The notes beneath the pieces were generated by a model. The model saw nothing but the letters and a program-made list of their open reading frames with translations. It had not been told where the DNA came from and ran no database searches. Below are positions 1 to 6,661 of a stretch of DNA of 7,698 bases, one piece after another. The stretch's first letter is position 1, and every line of letters begins with the position of its first letter. The stretch comes from Parachlamydiales bacterium (lineage in GTDB: Bacteria > Chlamydiota > Chlamydiia > Chlamydiales > Rhabdochlamydiaceae). Both the position numbers and the translations under genes were made by a program. The DNA is taken from positions 1-7,698 of the forward strand of contig JAGVJV010000275.1 of NCBI GenBank assembly GCA_020050965.1, read 5' to 3'.

Positions 1-422
1 CGTCGCCGCTCTCCACCCGATAGTTCATGGATCTTGCGCCGCTCAAAGCCGCTCAGATTCACAAGGCGAAGCATCTCAAAGGCCTTTTTTTCTCTCTCTT
101 CTCTGTGTATTCCTCTTGCCCTTAATCCAAACGCGATATTGTCTTGGACATTCATGTGAGGGAAGAGCCCATAATCTTGAGGCAAATACCCAATGTTTCG
201 ATTCTCAATAGGCACCGCGTGAATATCCTTCTCATCTAAAAAGATCTTTCCTTCAAGTGGCGCGACAATCCCTAAAATCGTTAAAAGCAAAGTCGTTTTT
301 CCACTCCCCGGTGGCCCCATCATCACTAGCGTCTCTTTGGGGTGCGCCTCCAGGGATATATTTTTAATCACCGCTTTTCCGTGATACCCTGCGTTTAAAT
401 TCTCAATTTTTAATTCAGCCAT
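1..422 (-). CDS. ABC transporter ATP-binding protein, molybdate/tungstate/sulfate-like (3' end missing)
   Basis: This is the cytoplasmic nucleotide-binding subunit of an ABC importer; ATP hydrolysis here would drive the permease encoded just upstream. I translated the minus strand from the ATG at 422-420 and get 140 residues before the window ends, so the Walker B, D-loop and H-loop half is not visible. Seen: Walker A GPPGSGKT at about residues 36-43, the Q-loop in IGYLPQDYGLFPHM with Q82, and the ABC signature LSGGE at 134-138, followed by Arg residues. The variants YLPQDYGLFPHM and LSGGE are common in the molybdate/tungstate/sulfate and spermidine-type importers. The start overlaps the permease stop by 8 bases (ATGGCTGA), which indicates one operon and coupled translation. 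The substrate is inferred from the permease, not from this subunit. Confidence 0.9.
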   Translation of the reverse strand, partial: MAELKIENLNAGYHGKAVIKNISLEAHPKETLVMMGPPGSGKTTLLLTILGIVAPLEGKIFLDEKDIHAVPIENRNIGYLPQDYGLFPHMNVQDNIAFGLRARGIHREEREKKAFEMLRLVNLSGFERRKIHELSGGERR

Positions 423-1197
423 GTTTAGTCAATTTCTTAAAAGTCACTAAAGATAAAGTCGATGCAGTGGTCACCAAAATCGATGCTGCTAAGGCCCCAA
501 TCGTGAGTGTTTGCGCTTCTGTCGCCACAAAAGTAGGAATAATCTCTGTTTTATAGGCAATCACCCCAGCAAAAATCAAACTTCCCCCAAGCTCTCCCAT
601 CGCTCTCGACCAGCAGAGTGCACAACCGGCTACAATATCTTTAAAGGCAATCGGTAAAAAGATCAATGTGAAGACCTGAAAAGGGTTTGCCCCCAAGGAC
701 TGGGCCGTCATATTCATCCCCGTCTCCCGAATTTCTCTGAATTTTCTGCTAGTGAATGAGATGATGAAAGGGACGCAGACATAGATTTTTGCGATCACAA
801 GCGCCGTGAATGTGAAGGCCAGATTCACATTAAAGGGAGACGCGGGGCCAAGCATTAGCAGATAGATCATCCCTTCTGCTACTGGAGGAAACGTTTGAGG
901 GACATCGACTGAAAGGACTTCTAAAAGCTCTTTGCCCTTAAATTCTTTCATGGCAAACACATAGGCCACTGCGATGCCAAAGATCACCCCGATAAAAACC
1001 GTCACAAATGAAGACAAGACGCTAAGCCACAATGCGCTAAGGATTCTGCTATCCTGCCAAGATTCCCAGATGCCCCGGAATGATCCAATGGCTGCGATAT
1101 ATTGATAGAGAAAGGTAAACACGAGCCAAAATAGGGCCAGCAGTGCCAGGAAATAGAGCAGATAGATAAATTTATAGGATCTCATTAACTCCTTCAT
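415..1197 (-). CDS. ABC transporter permease, molybdate/tungstate/sulfate family
   Basis: This is an inner-membrane permease of 260 residues, the usual size for the ModB/WtpB/TupB/CysU-type family. Hydrophobic segments lie near residues 10-33, 54-81, 103-120, 128-149, 187-210 and 234-253, consistent with about six membrane helices. The cytoplasmic coupling loop (EAA motif) is visible near 165-190 as A-x-SLGA followed by F-x-LIFLPIAFKDIVAG. It is followed by WSRAMGELGGSLIFAG, which resembles the 'RA-GE-G' stretch of molybdate, tungstate and sulfate permeases. Those features suggest an oxyanion importer, but they do not separate the substrates. The start is uncertain: the first ATG (1197) has little Shine-Dalgarno sequence in front of it, while an AAGGAG at 1194-1189 lies just before a second in-frame ATG (residue 5, 1185). 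Both starts leave the first helix intact. No binding-protein gene precedes it. Confidence 0.85.
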   Translation of the reverse strand: MKELMRSYKFIYLLYFLALLALFWLVFTFLYQYIAAIGSFRGIWESWQDSRILSALWLSVLSSFVTVFIGVIFGIAVAYVFAMKEFKGKELLEVLSVDVPQTFPPVAEGMIYLLMLGPASPFNVNLAFTFTALVIAKIYVCVPFIISFTSRKFREIRETGMNMTAQSLGANPFQVFTLIFLPIAFKDIVAGCALCWSRAMGELGGSLIFAGVIAYKTEIIPTFVATEAQTLTIGALAASILVTTASTLSLVTFKKLTKHG

Positions 1198-1245
1198 ACT
1201 TTAAAAGGCGAGGAAATTCAAATTTTTGTTTCAATCGACCATTTT

Positions 1246-1306
1246 CTTGCTAAGATGCCCAAAAAGTTGCTAAAACCCTTCCTTAAAACCCAAAAACTTG
1301 CCAAAA
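1246..1306 (+). repeat. Three 10-base direct repeats, candidate operator
   Basis: Three copies of the pattern (C/G)TTGC(T/C)AA(G/A)A are visible: CTTGCTAAGA at 1246-1255, GTTGCTAAAA at 1266-1275 and CTTGCCAAAA at 1297-1306. The last two extend leftward into an 18-base unit, CCCAAAAAGTTGCTAAAA (1258-1275) and CCCAAAAACTTGCCAAAA (1289-1306), matching at 16 of 18 positions. Start-to-start spacings are 20 and 31 bases, near two and three helical turns, so the copies would face the same side of the DNA. That arrangement and the position between divergent genes suggest a regulator-binding site. The binding protein is unknown; the Fic protein's own N-terminal domain is one candidate. Confidence 0.45.
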
Positions 1307-1315
1307 TAAGGAAAA

Positions 1316-1322
1316 GAGGGGA
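1316..1322 (+). promoter_or_regulatory. Ribosome binding site of the Fic gene
   Basis: The purine-rich GAGGGGA lies five bases before the ATG at 1328. It is the only good Shine-Dalgarno sequence near the 5' end of this reading frame and supports 1328 as the start. Confidence 0.65.
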
Positions 1323-1327
1323 TTTAA

Positions 1328-2779
1328 ATGACCATTTCCTTGCCAGAAGTCTTTGTGTCTAATGCCGCCGTGGCCTCCATAGTTTCCAAGGAGGTTAAAA
1401 AAGGTCATTTGCGCAAATTGGGAAGCAGGGTCTACACAACAAACTTAACTGAACCTGCCGAGGCGCTCATTCGAAGGCACGTCTGGTTTATTGTGAAAGA
1501 GCTCTTTCCTGGAAGTATCATTGTCGATCGAACTGCACTCGAACATCGCCCTACATCTGATGGCTCTGTTTTCCTTGTTTCAAGAAAAAAGCGCCCTGTC
1601 TTGCTTCCAGGCTTATCAATCTATCCCCGAAAAGGGCCCGGTCCCCTAGCTGAGGATCGGCCATTTATGGAGAAGCTCTTTTTATCCTGCCCAGCGAGAG
1701 CCTATCTGGAAAATTTAAGTACGCGCCGCTCAAATAGAACACTCTCCCGCAAGGAACTCGAGACACGCTTAGAAATGCTCCTTCAAGGCTCTGGCATTGA
1801 AGCGCTGCAGAATCTGCGAGATGAAGCTAGAAAGATATCGGGTAAACTTGGATTGGAAAAAGAATTTAAAACTCTAAATGGGCTCATTGGCACTCTATTA
1901 GGTACACATCAAATCCCCATGACAGCAGAGATTAGTCTGGCGCGAGTGCAAGGCAAACCTTATGACCCTAAGAGGCTAGATCTTTTTCAATCCTTGTATG
2001 AAGCCCTTGCCAACACAAATACCCCAGATCGGGTCATTGAACACCCTGGATCGGCGCTCCCCTTTTTTGAGGCCTATTTCTCTAATTTCATAGAAGGGAC
2101 AGAATTCGAAGTAAAAGAGGCTGCCGAAATTGTCTTCGAAGGGAAAATCCCAAGAAATCGCCCTAAAGATGCCCATGATATTTTAGGCACCTATCAAATC
2201 GCTTCTGATATCGGGGAGATGAAAAAGTGCCCTAAAACAGATGATGAACTGATTTCCATTTTAAAAAGACGACATGCTCTTCTCATGCACGGAAGGCCCG
2301 AAATAAATCCCGGTGAATTTAAAGCTGCTTCCAATCAAGCAGGTGCAACTCTTTTTGTAGCTCCAGATCTCGTCGAAGGGACATTGAGGAAAGGCTTTCA
2401 ATGGCTGCAGGGGTTAACAACACCGTTCCAGAGAGCTGTTTATATGATGTTCCTCATTGCAGAGGTTCACCCCTTTACAGATGGCAATGGAAGATGTGCT
2501 CGGATCATGATGAATGCAGAACTTGTGGCAGCGGACCAGATTCGGATCATCATTCCAACAATTTTTAGAAATAACTATATCACTGCCCTCAAGGTGATGA
2601 CTCATCAAAACCGTCCCGATCCTTTAATCCGCTCTCTTGATTTTGCCCAAAAATATACTGGCCTGATCGACTGGAGCGATTTTGACAAAGCGCATACAAT
2701 ACTCCAAGCGACCCATGCCTTCGAGGATGCAAATACTGCTGAAATGATCGGTCATCGACTCATTTTGCCTTCTTCTTAG
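1328..2779 (+). CDS. Fic-domain protein (probable AMP-transferase, class II) with AbiEi-like N-terminal domain
   Basis: This 483-residue protein carries the full Fic catalytic motif HPFTDGNGR at 381-389, with R392 completing the H-x-F-x-D-G-N-G-R-x-x-R pattern. H381 would be the catalytic base, D385 would bind the metal, and the glycines and Arg would hold the phosphates. Fic enzymes typically transfer AMP from ATP to a hydroxyl of a target protein. About 125 residues earlier, SNFIEG (252-257) fits the inhibitory motif (S/T)-x-x-x-E-(G/N); E256 would contact R392, which makes this a self-inhibited class II Fic. The target-docking flap is probably around 325-345. Residues 1-110, with LRKLGSRVYTTN near 28-39 and a later DRTAL, look like the winged-helix N-terminal region of AbiEi-type antitoxin regulators; this is from memory of the family and less certain. 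About 60 residues follow the core. There is no signal peptide or membrane segment. The gene stands alone, divergent from the transporter and convergent with atpG, which it overlaps by 20 bases. The cellular target is unknown. Confidence 0.93.
   Translation: MTISLPEVFVSNAAVASIVSKEVKKGHLRKLGSRVYTTNLTEPAEALIRRHVWFIVKELFPGSIIVDRTALEHRPTSDGSVFLVSRKKRPVLLPGLSIYPRKGPGPLAEDRPFMEKLFLSCPARAYLENLSTRRSNRTLSRKELETRLEMLLQGSGIEALQNLRDEARKISGKLGLEKEFKTLNGLIGTLLGTHQIPMTAEISLARVQGKPYDPKRLDLFQSLYEALANTNTPDRVIEHPGSALPFFEAYFSNFIEGTEFEVKEAAEIVFEGKIPRNRPKDAHDILGTYQIASDIGEMKKCPKTDDELISILKRRHALLMHGRPEINPGEFKAASNQAGATLFVAPDLVEGTLRKGFQWLQGLTTPFQRAVYMMFLIAEVHPFTDGNGRCARIMMNAELVAADQIRIIIPTIFRNNYITALKVMTHQNRPDPLIRSLDFAQKYTGLIDWSDFDKAHTILQATHAFEDANTAEMIGHRLILPSS
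2760..2779. other. Tail-to-tail overlap of the Fic gene and atpG
   Basis: The Fic stop codon (TAG, 2777-2779) and the atpG stop codon (TGA on the minus strand, 2762-2760) lie inside each other's genes. The shared 20 bases encode the C-terminal Lys-rich tail of gamma and the last residues of the Fic protein. No hairpin with a T-run is visible nearby on either strand, so transcripts probably run into the opposite gene. Confidence 0.85.
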
Positions 2780-3638
2780 CTTTCAACGCTTCAAAACCTG
2801 ACAGGATGTCGGCTAGTTCGCGGTCGATGGTGTCTTGGCGAGCGTGGTTGAATTCCAGCTGCAGCCCTTGCAGGTGATCTTGGATCTTCTTCTCAGCCAT
2901 TTTCATGTAGAGGAAACGGGCTGAATTTTCGCTGAAGAGCGATTTGGCGCAGATGCGGTAAATCTCAATGAACAGATATTCTTTGATGAGGGTTAAAAAG
3001 GTCTCTTCTAGGCCATCGACAAGTTCGGGGATCTGTCTAGTGGGCCATTTTTGCGTCTCGAATTGATTGAGCCAATTTTTGTCGAGGGGCAGCAAGCGGA
3101 GGAAAGTGGGTTTATAGAGGGAGCCTTCTGTCTCGTTGTAAAAGATGAGCAGCTGATCGAGAGTTCGGATTTCTTCATCGATACTCGATTGGAGCTGTGT
3201 AAGTAGGGGCAAGATGTATTTGGATGAAATAGGGACTCTGTAGGCCGGCTTGATCTCAAATTCCTTAAAAGCGCGCAATTTGTTATCGATGATTTCCCCG
3301 ACGACCCAGAGCGTCTTTTTCCCGGGGATTTGCTTGAGCTCCTTAGCGGCATAATCGGCGATGAGGTCATTGAATTGCCCAACTAAGCCAAGATCTGATC
3401 CAAAGATGACGGCTCCGATTTTTTTAGTTGCGGTTTTTTTAAGCTGAAATGCTTCTATAGAGGGATGCGAAGCGATGAATCCTAGTTTGATGGTCTTGTC
3501 ATATTCTTCTAAGGCACCCACGATTTTCTGATAGGTTTGCCGATTCATCGCTGCAAGCACTTTTAGGGTCTTGGCGATGGTCCCCAGTGTCCTCCCATTT
3601 TTGATTTTCTTCTTTAGTGTGAGGACTTTTTCACTCAT
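2760..3638 (-). CDS. atpG: N-type F1Fo-ATPase gamma subunit
   Basis: Gamma is the central shaft of the F1 motor, linking the c-ring to the alpha/beta hexamer. At 292 residues it has normal family length. The N-terminal helix region (LKKKIKNGRTLGTIAKTLKVLAAM) fits the usual gamma start, and the C-terminal half has SENSARFLYMKMAE and ARQDTIDRELADILSG, matching the conserved C-terminal helix (E. coli: SE-x-AARM ... ARQ-x-x-IT-x-EL-x-EI-x-SG). A short Lys-rich tail (KAKKKAK) runs beyond the point where most gammas end, and its last codons lie in the overlap with the convergent Fic gene. The ATG overlaps the atpA stop by 4 bases (ATGA). This is the last gene of the operon. I see no terminator hairpin after it, because the next sequence is the antisense of the Fic gene. 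Confidence 0.95.
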   Translation of the reverse strand: MSEKVLTLKKKIKNGRTLGTIAKTLKVLAAMNRQTYQKIVGALEEYDKTIKLGFIASHPSIEAFQLKKTATKKIGAVIFGSDLGLVGQFNDLIADYAAKELKQIPGKKTLWVVGEIIDNKLRAFKEFEIKPAYRVPISSKYILPLLTQLQSSIDEEIRTLDQLLIFYNETEGSLYKPTFLRLLPLDKNWLNQFETQKWPTRQIPELVDGLEETFLTLIKEYLFIEIYRICAKSLFSENSARFLYMKMAEKKIQDHLQGLQLEFNHARQDTIDRELADILSGFEALKAKKKAK

Positions 3639-5086
3639 TCCAATGCCTTGGCTGCTAGCTCGAGGAGGTTCGTCTCGGGCGTGATTTTGGTGGCAGCCTC
3701 GCGCAGTTCCATTTCGGCCTCTGGCAGTTTCTCAAGAGGGATTTTGTCTGCCAGGCCTTCGACGAATGCGAGTAGGATGAGAACTTGAGTTTGGACGTCG
3801 AGGGGATCGAGTCGTTTTTGATTGAGGACCCACCGGATCCGTCTGCCGTGGCTCAAGATGGCCTGCGTCGCTTCGTCAAGTTGCGCGCCTAAGCGGGTGA
3901 ACACTTCAAGCTCCTCAAATTGGGCAAATTCCAGTTTAAGGCTCTGGGTGATGGCCCGATAGCTGCTGATTTGTGCCTTTCCACCTACTCTCGAGACCGA
4001 TTTTCCGATATCGACGGCTGGCAGGTTCCCTTTCTCAAAGAGGTCTGTTGAGAGGAAAATTTGCCCATCGGTGATCGAAATCAGGTTGGTGGGGATATAG
4101 GCAGCGATGTCTTGGGCCTCGGTCGTGATGATCGGAATCGCGGTCATTGAGCCGCCCCCAAGTTCAGAGCTTAGGTGTGTCGCCCGCTCCAAGAGATGGG
4201 CGTGGATGTAGAAGATATCGCCTGGATAGGCCTCGCGGCCGGGAGGGCGCTTGAGAAGCAGTGATAACTCTCTATAAGCGCCAGCATGATTAGTTAAATC
4301 GTCGTAGATCACGAGCGTCTTTTTGCCCCTATAGGTGAAATACTCTGCGATACTGGTTGCGGCGTAGGGGGTGATGTAGCGGAGTCCCGGAACTTGATTC
4401 CCTCCGGCGACGACGACGATCGTATTTTTTAGCGCATCCCTCTCTTTGAGCTCGTCGATCACTTTGGCCACTGAGGAAGCCCTCTGTCCAATGGCGCAAT
4501 AGACGCAAATCACATCAGTATCTTTTTGATTGATGATCATATCAATCGCAATCGAGGTTTTCCCCGTTTGTTTATCTCCAAGGATCAGCTCTCTCTGCCC
4601 ATGCCCGATGGGGATGAGCGCATCGATCACTTTGATCCCCGTTTGCAGCGGCGTGGCGACGGCTTGCCTGTCGACGATGGCCGGAGCTTCCCGCTGGATC
4701 GGAAGACGCTCTTTAAAATTCAGCTCGCCCTTCTCGTCTAAAGGCTTGCCTTTTGCGTCGATGATACGCCCGAGCAGCCCCTCGCCGACGGGGACATCGA
4801 TCACCCGCCCCAACCGCTCCACTTCCATCCCTGCGCGGATAAGCGAAGTTTCATCGAGAAGGATGATTTTTGCTTCATTATCTTGGAGATTGAATGCAAA
4901 CCCCTGATATTTTCCATCGATCAGGACCAGCTCCTCGTATCCCAAGCCCTCTAAACCCTTGACGATCGCAACACCATTTAAGACAGAGATGACAAAACCC
5001 ACATTTTTGGATAGGAGGTGCACATCTTCGGTTTTCTCTAGAGAAGTGAGAATTGAATCTGTAATCTTGGATACAGGTTTTTTCAT
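3635..5086 (-). CDS. atpA: N-type F1Fo-ATPase alpha subunit
   Basis: Alpha forms the non-catalytic nucleotide-binding part of the F1 hexamer and supplies the arginine finger to the beta catalytic site. Seen: the P-loop GDKQTGKT at 170-177, the family signature in PAVDIGKSVSRVGG at 356-369 with R366 in the position of the arginine finger, and well-conserved LKRPPGREAYPGDIFYIH. The length of 483 residues is about 20-30 shorter than standard alpha subunits (E. coli 513), mainly at the ends. It starts with an ATGA overlap on the atpF stop and ends with an ATGA overlap on atpG. No delta gene lies between atpF and atpA, where standard operons have atpH. GC content is visibly higher in the middle of this gene than in its neighbours. 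Confidence 0.98.
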   Translation of the reverse strand: MKKPVSKITDSILTSLEKTEDVHLLSKNVGFVISVLNGVAIVKGLEGLGYEELVLIDGKYQGFAFNLQDNEAKIILLDETSLIRAGMEVERLGRVIDVPVGEGLLGRIIDAKGKPLDEKGELNFKERLPIQREAPAIVDRQAVATPLQTGIKVIDALIPIGHGQRELILGDKQTGKTSIAIDMIINQKDTDVICVYCAIGQRASSVAKVIDELKERDALKNTIVVVAGGNQVPGLRYITPYAATSIAEYFTYRGKKTLVIYDDLTNHAGAYRELSLLLKRPPGREAYPGDIFYIHAHLLERATHLSSELGGGSMTAIPIITTEAQDIAAYIPTNLISITDGQIFLSTDLFEKGNLPAVDIGKSVSRVGGKAQISSYRAITQSLKLEFAQFEELEVFTRLGAQLDEATQAILSHGRRIRWVLNQKRLDPLDVQTQVLILLAFVEGLADKIPLEKLPEAEMELREAATKITPETNLLELAAKALE

Positions 5087-5766
5087 ATCAGCGGTTTTTC
5101 CAAGGTTGTTAAATAGTCCTCTACATTCCAGGAGATCTTTTTCCCGTCGACATAAAGGGCTATCCCTGCAATGAGTTTGGGATCGTGAGTAAATTCCACT
5201 TCTTGTTTTAAAGCGTCTTGAATTTTTTGACGAAGAGGTTCAGGAATCTCAAGGGCGGTTTTTACTTGTAAGCGTCCCTCTTTGGGCATCTCTTTCAGCT
5301 GACTCAAAAATGAGCTAATGATCGCCTCTTCCAGCTTCAGATGAGAGAGGGATTCGATCGATTTTCTGACGATGGAAAATAGCTCTTGGACCATCCGATT
5401 CCTATATTCTAGGTAAGCCTCTTGTTGGTCTCTTTTAAAGTCCTCGGACCACTCTTCTTTCGTATGATCGACCTCTTTCTTTGCACTCTGCAGCAATTGA
5501 TCGTGCAGATGCTCGATCTCCTCTTTCATTTTTTTCTTTTTTTCTAATGTCTGCAGGTCCAATTCGCTCTTTTGTTTCTCAACTTGGGAAAGGAGCTCCC
5601 CAGCCTTTTTTTGCTTCTCTGCAGCGTCTTTCAGCTCATCTTCGATCTTTTTTTGGTAACGCCTAATTTTATCTAAGATGGGTCGATAGAGAAAGAATTT
5701 GAGCACCAGAATGACGATGATGAAATTGACAATCTCTGAGAGGACGACATACCAGTTAATCAGCAT
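5083..5766 (-). CDS. atpF: N-type ATPase b subunit with delta-like C-terminal segment
   Basis: This is the peripheral stalk subunit, which holds F1 still against the rotor. It is 227 residues, longer than standard bacterial b (about 156). Residues 1-30 form one membrane helix beginning NWYVVLSEIVNF and ending FLYRPIL, the typical b-subunit pattern. Residues 32-140 are a highly charged Lys/Glu-rich helix, probably a coiled coil. The last ~60 residues (166-227) change character: LQVKTALEIPEPLRQKI, then THDPKLIAGIALYVDGKKI and a final NVEDYLTTLE. This resembles the C-terminal part of delta/OSCP subunits (alternating hydrophobics, an acidic residue before P-x-LI-x-G, then a V-D-G-K turn and a final helix). 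I infer a b-delta combination replacing the missing atpH. It follows atpE after two bases and overlaps atpA by four. Its own Shine-Dalgarno is weak, suggesting re-initiation. Confidence 0.93.
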   Translation of the reverse strand: MLINWYVVLSEIVNFIIVILVLKFFLYRPILDKIRRYQKKIEDELKDAAEKQKKAGELLSQVEKQKSELDLQTLEKKKKMKEEIEHLHDQLLQSAKKEVDHTKEEWSEDFKRDQQEAYLEYRNRMVQELFSIVRKSIESLSHLKLEEAIISSFLSQLKEMPKEGRLQVKTALEIPEPLRQKIQDALKQEVEFTHDPKLIAGIALYVDGKKISWNVEDYLTTLEKPLI

Positions 5767-5768
5767 AA

Positions 5769-6035
5769 TTACTTAACAAAGTGATTCCAGAAGGGATTGG
5801 CGAAAATAATGATCATCGCAACCAGCAAACAGTAGATGGCGATTGATTCGATCATCGCTAGCCCCACAAATAGGGTGCGTGTGATCGATGAGGTGACGTC
5901 AGGCTGCTGAGCGATTGCTTTCAGGGCAGAATCGATTGCCCTCCCTTCAGCAATTGCTGGTCCGATCGAGCCGATGGCCATCGTAAGCCCTGCCACAATC
6001 AGCGAGACGACCGCAATGATGGTTTGTGTATCCAT
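5769..6035 (-). CDS. atpE: N-type ATPase c subunit (rotor ring)
   Basis: This is the ion-carrying rotor subunit, an 88-residue hairpin of two membrane helices (about 5-33 and 52-80) joined by the polar loop AIAQQPD. The ion-binding carboxylate is E63 in GLAMIESIAIY, and a second Glu, E30, sits in helix 1 (PAIAEGRA). By alignment E30 takes the place of Q32, and E63, S64 and Y68 the places of E65, S66 and Y70, of the Na+-binding Ilyobacter tartaricus c subunit. Two carboxylates per subunit are a hallmark of N-ATPases. The usual G-x-G-x-G-x-G packing motif reads S23-x-G25-x-A27-x-A29. A GAGGA five to nine bases upstream of the start is embedded in the last codons of atpB, two bases away. Ion choice (Na+ or H+) cannot be settled from sequence. 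Confidence 0.97.
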   Translation of the reverse strand: MDTQTIIAVVSLIVAGLTMAIGSIGPAIAEGRAIDSALKAIAQQPDVTSSITRTLFVGLAMIESIAIYCLLVAMIIIFANPFWNHFVK

Positions 6036-6037
6036 AT

Positions 6038-6661
6038 TTAAATTCCTCGTGTTGTCGTTTTAGCGGCAGCTGCAATATAGATGCTCGCTAAAACAGTAAA
6101 AGTATAAGCTTGAACAAGTCCGACGATCAGTCCTAGGAAACTGAAAAAAATCGGGAAAAACAGCGGCACAAGACTCACAATGATCGAGAGGACAAATGCG
6201 CCGCTCATCATGTTCCCAAACAGACGCACTGCTAAAGCAACAGTGCGGGTCAATTCGCTTAATATATTGAATGGAAGCATCCAGGCCGTCGGCTCTATGT
6301 AGTTTTTCAAAAATCCCACAAATCCTTTCTCGGAAATCGAGAAAATGGGGACAGCGATAAAGACACAGATGGCCAAAGCGATAGTAGCGGACAGCGAGCT
6401 AGTGGGTGGAATGTAGCCCGGGATAATCGTCAATACCGCGCTGCAGCTTATGAAAAGAAACAGGCTGCAGACGAGCGGCATATATTTTTCAGGGTTTGTG
6501 AGGCCAAGTTCACTCAATTGCTCCTTTATGTAGATGAGAAACATTTCAAAAAAAGCGGTGAATTTTGGTTTTCTCATCGCCAGCCATGCAAATAGTGCAA
6601 GAACGAAGATCGTGATCCAGGTCATCAAAATGGTTGTATAGACACCTGGCGTAATCTTCAT
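6038..6661 (-). CDS. atpB: N-type ATPase a subunit (ion channel stator)
   Basis: This membrane stator subunit forms the two half-channels next to the c-ring. It is 207 residues, much shorter than E. coli a (271), as usual for the N-type. The essential arginine is R146 in VALAVRLFGNMMSG, preceded by LPFNILSELTRT, and the last helix has GLVQAYTFTVLASIYI with Q184 at the position of the conserved Gln/Glu of the final helix. Hydrophobic stretches lie near 8-29, 61-81, 90-108, 126-165 and 166-200. It starts with a 4-base overlap on atpR and is followed two bases later by atpE. Confidence 0.96.
   Translation of the reverse strand: MKITPGVYTTILMTWITIFVLALFAWLAMRKPKFTAFFEMFLIYIKEQLSELGLTNPEKYMPLVCSLFLFISCSAVLTIIPGYIPPTSSLSATIALAICVFIAVPIFSISEKGFVGFLKNYIEPTAWMLPFNILSELTRTVALAVRLFGNMMSGAFVLSIIVSLVPLFFPIFFSFLGLIVGLVQAYTFTVLASIYIAAAAKTTTRGI

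Larger units (their letters stand above)
1198..1327. promoter_or_regulatory. Divergent intergenic region between permease and Fic genes
   Basis: This is the only substantial non-coding stretch of the window (130 bases). It is AT-rich and must hold the promoters for both the transporter operon (leftward) and the Fic gene (rightward). I see no convincing sigma-70 promoter on either strand. The best rightward candidate is a weak -10-like TAAGAT at 1251-1256, with a poor -35 (TTTCAA, 1229-1234) 16 bases upstream. The region also contains three related direct repeats, listed separately. Confidence 0.6.

Noticed and set aside
1246..1306. The three repeats as a CRISPR-like array
   Set aside because: The units are only 10-18 bases, imperfect and unevenly spaced, which fits operator sites and not a CRISPR array.
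1198..1310. Leftward sigma-70 promoter for the transporter operon
   Set aside because: No -35/-10 pair with reasonable match and spacing could be found on the minus strand; a promoter must exist but I cannot place it.
1976..2608. Minus-strand frames inside the Fic gene (1976-2176 and 2414-2608)
   Set aside because: Both are antisense to the conserved Fic core and inhibitory motif, and show no start signal or recognisable domain.
2747..2758. Small inverted repeat ATGATCGGTCAT near the Fic/atpG junction, considered as a terminator
   Set aside because: The stem is only four bases with no T-run on either side, and it lies within coding sequence.
3008..3382. Minus-strand frame of 124 codons inside atpG
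   Set aside because: It is in another frame of the clearly conserved gamma gene, and its Ser/Arg-rich composition is typical of an out-of-frame shadow.
4530..4907. Plus-strand open frames across atpA (4526-4741, 4530-4907, 4959-5174)
   Set aside because: They lie antisense to strongly conserved alpha-subunit sequence, resemble no known family, and are expected in the GC-richer middle of this gene.
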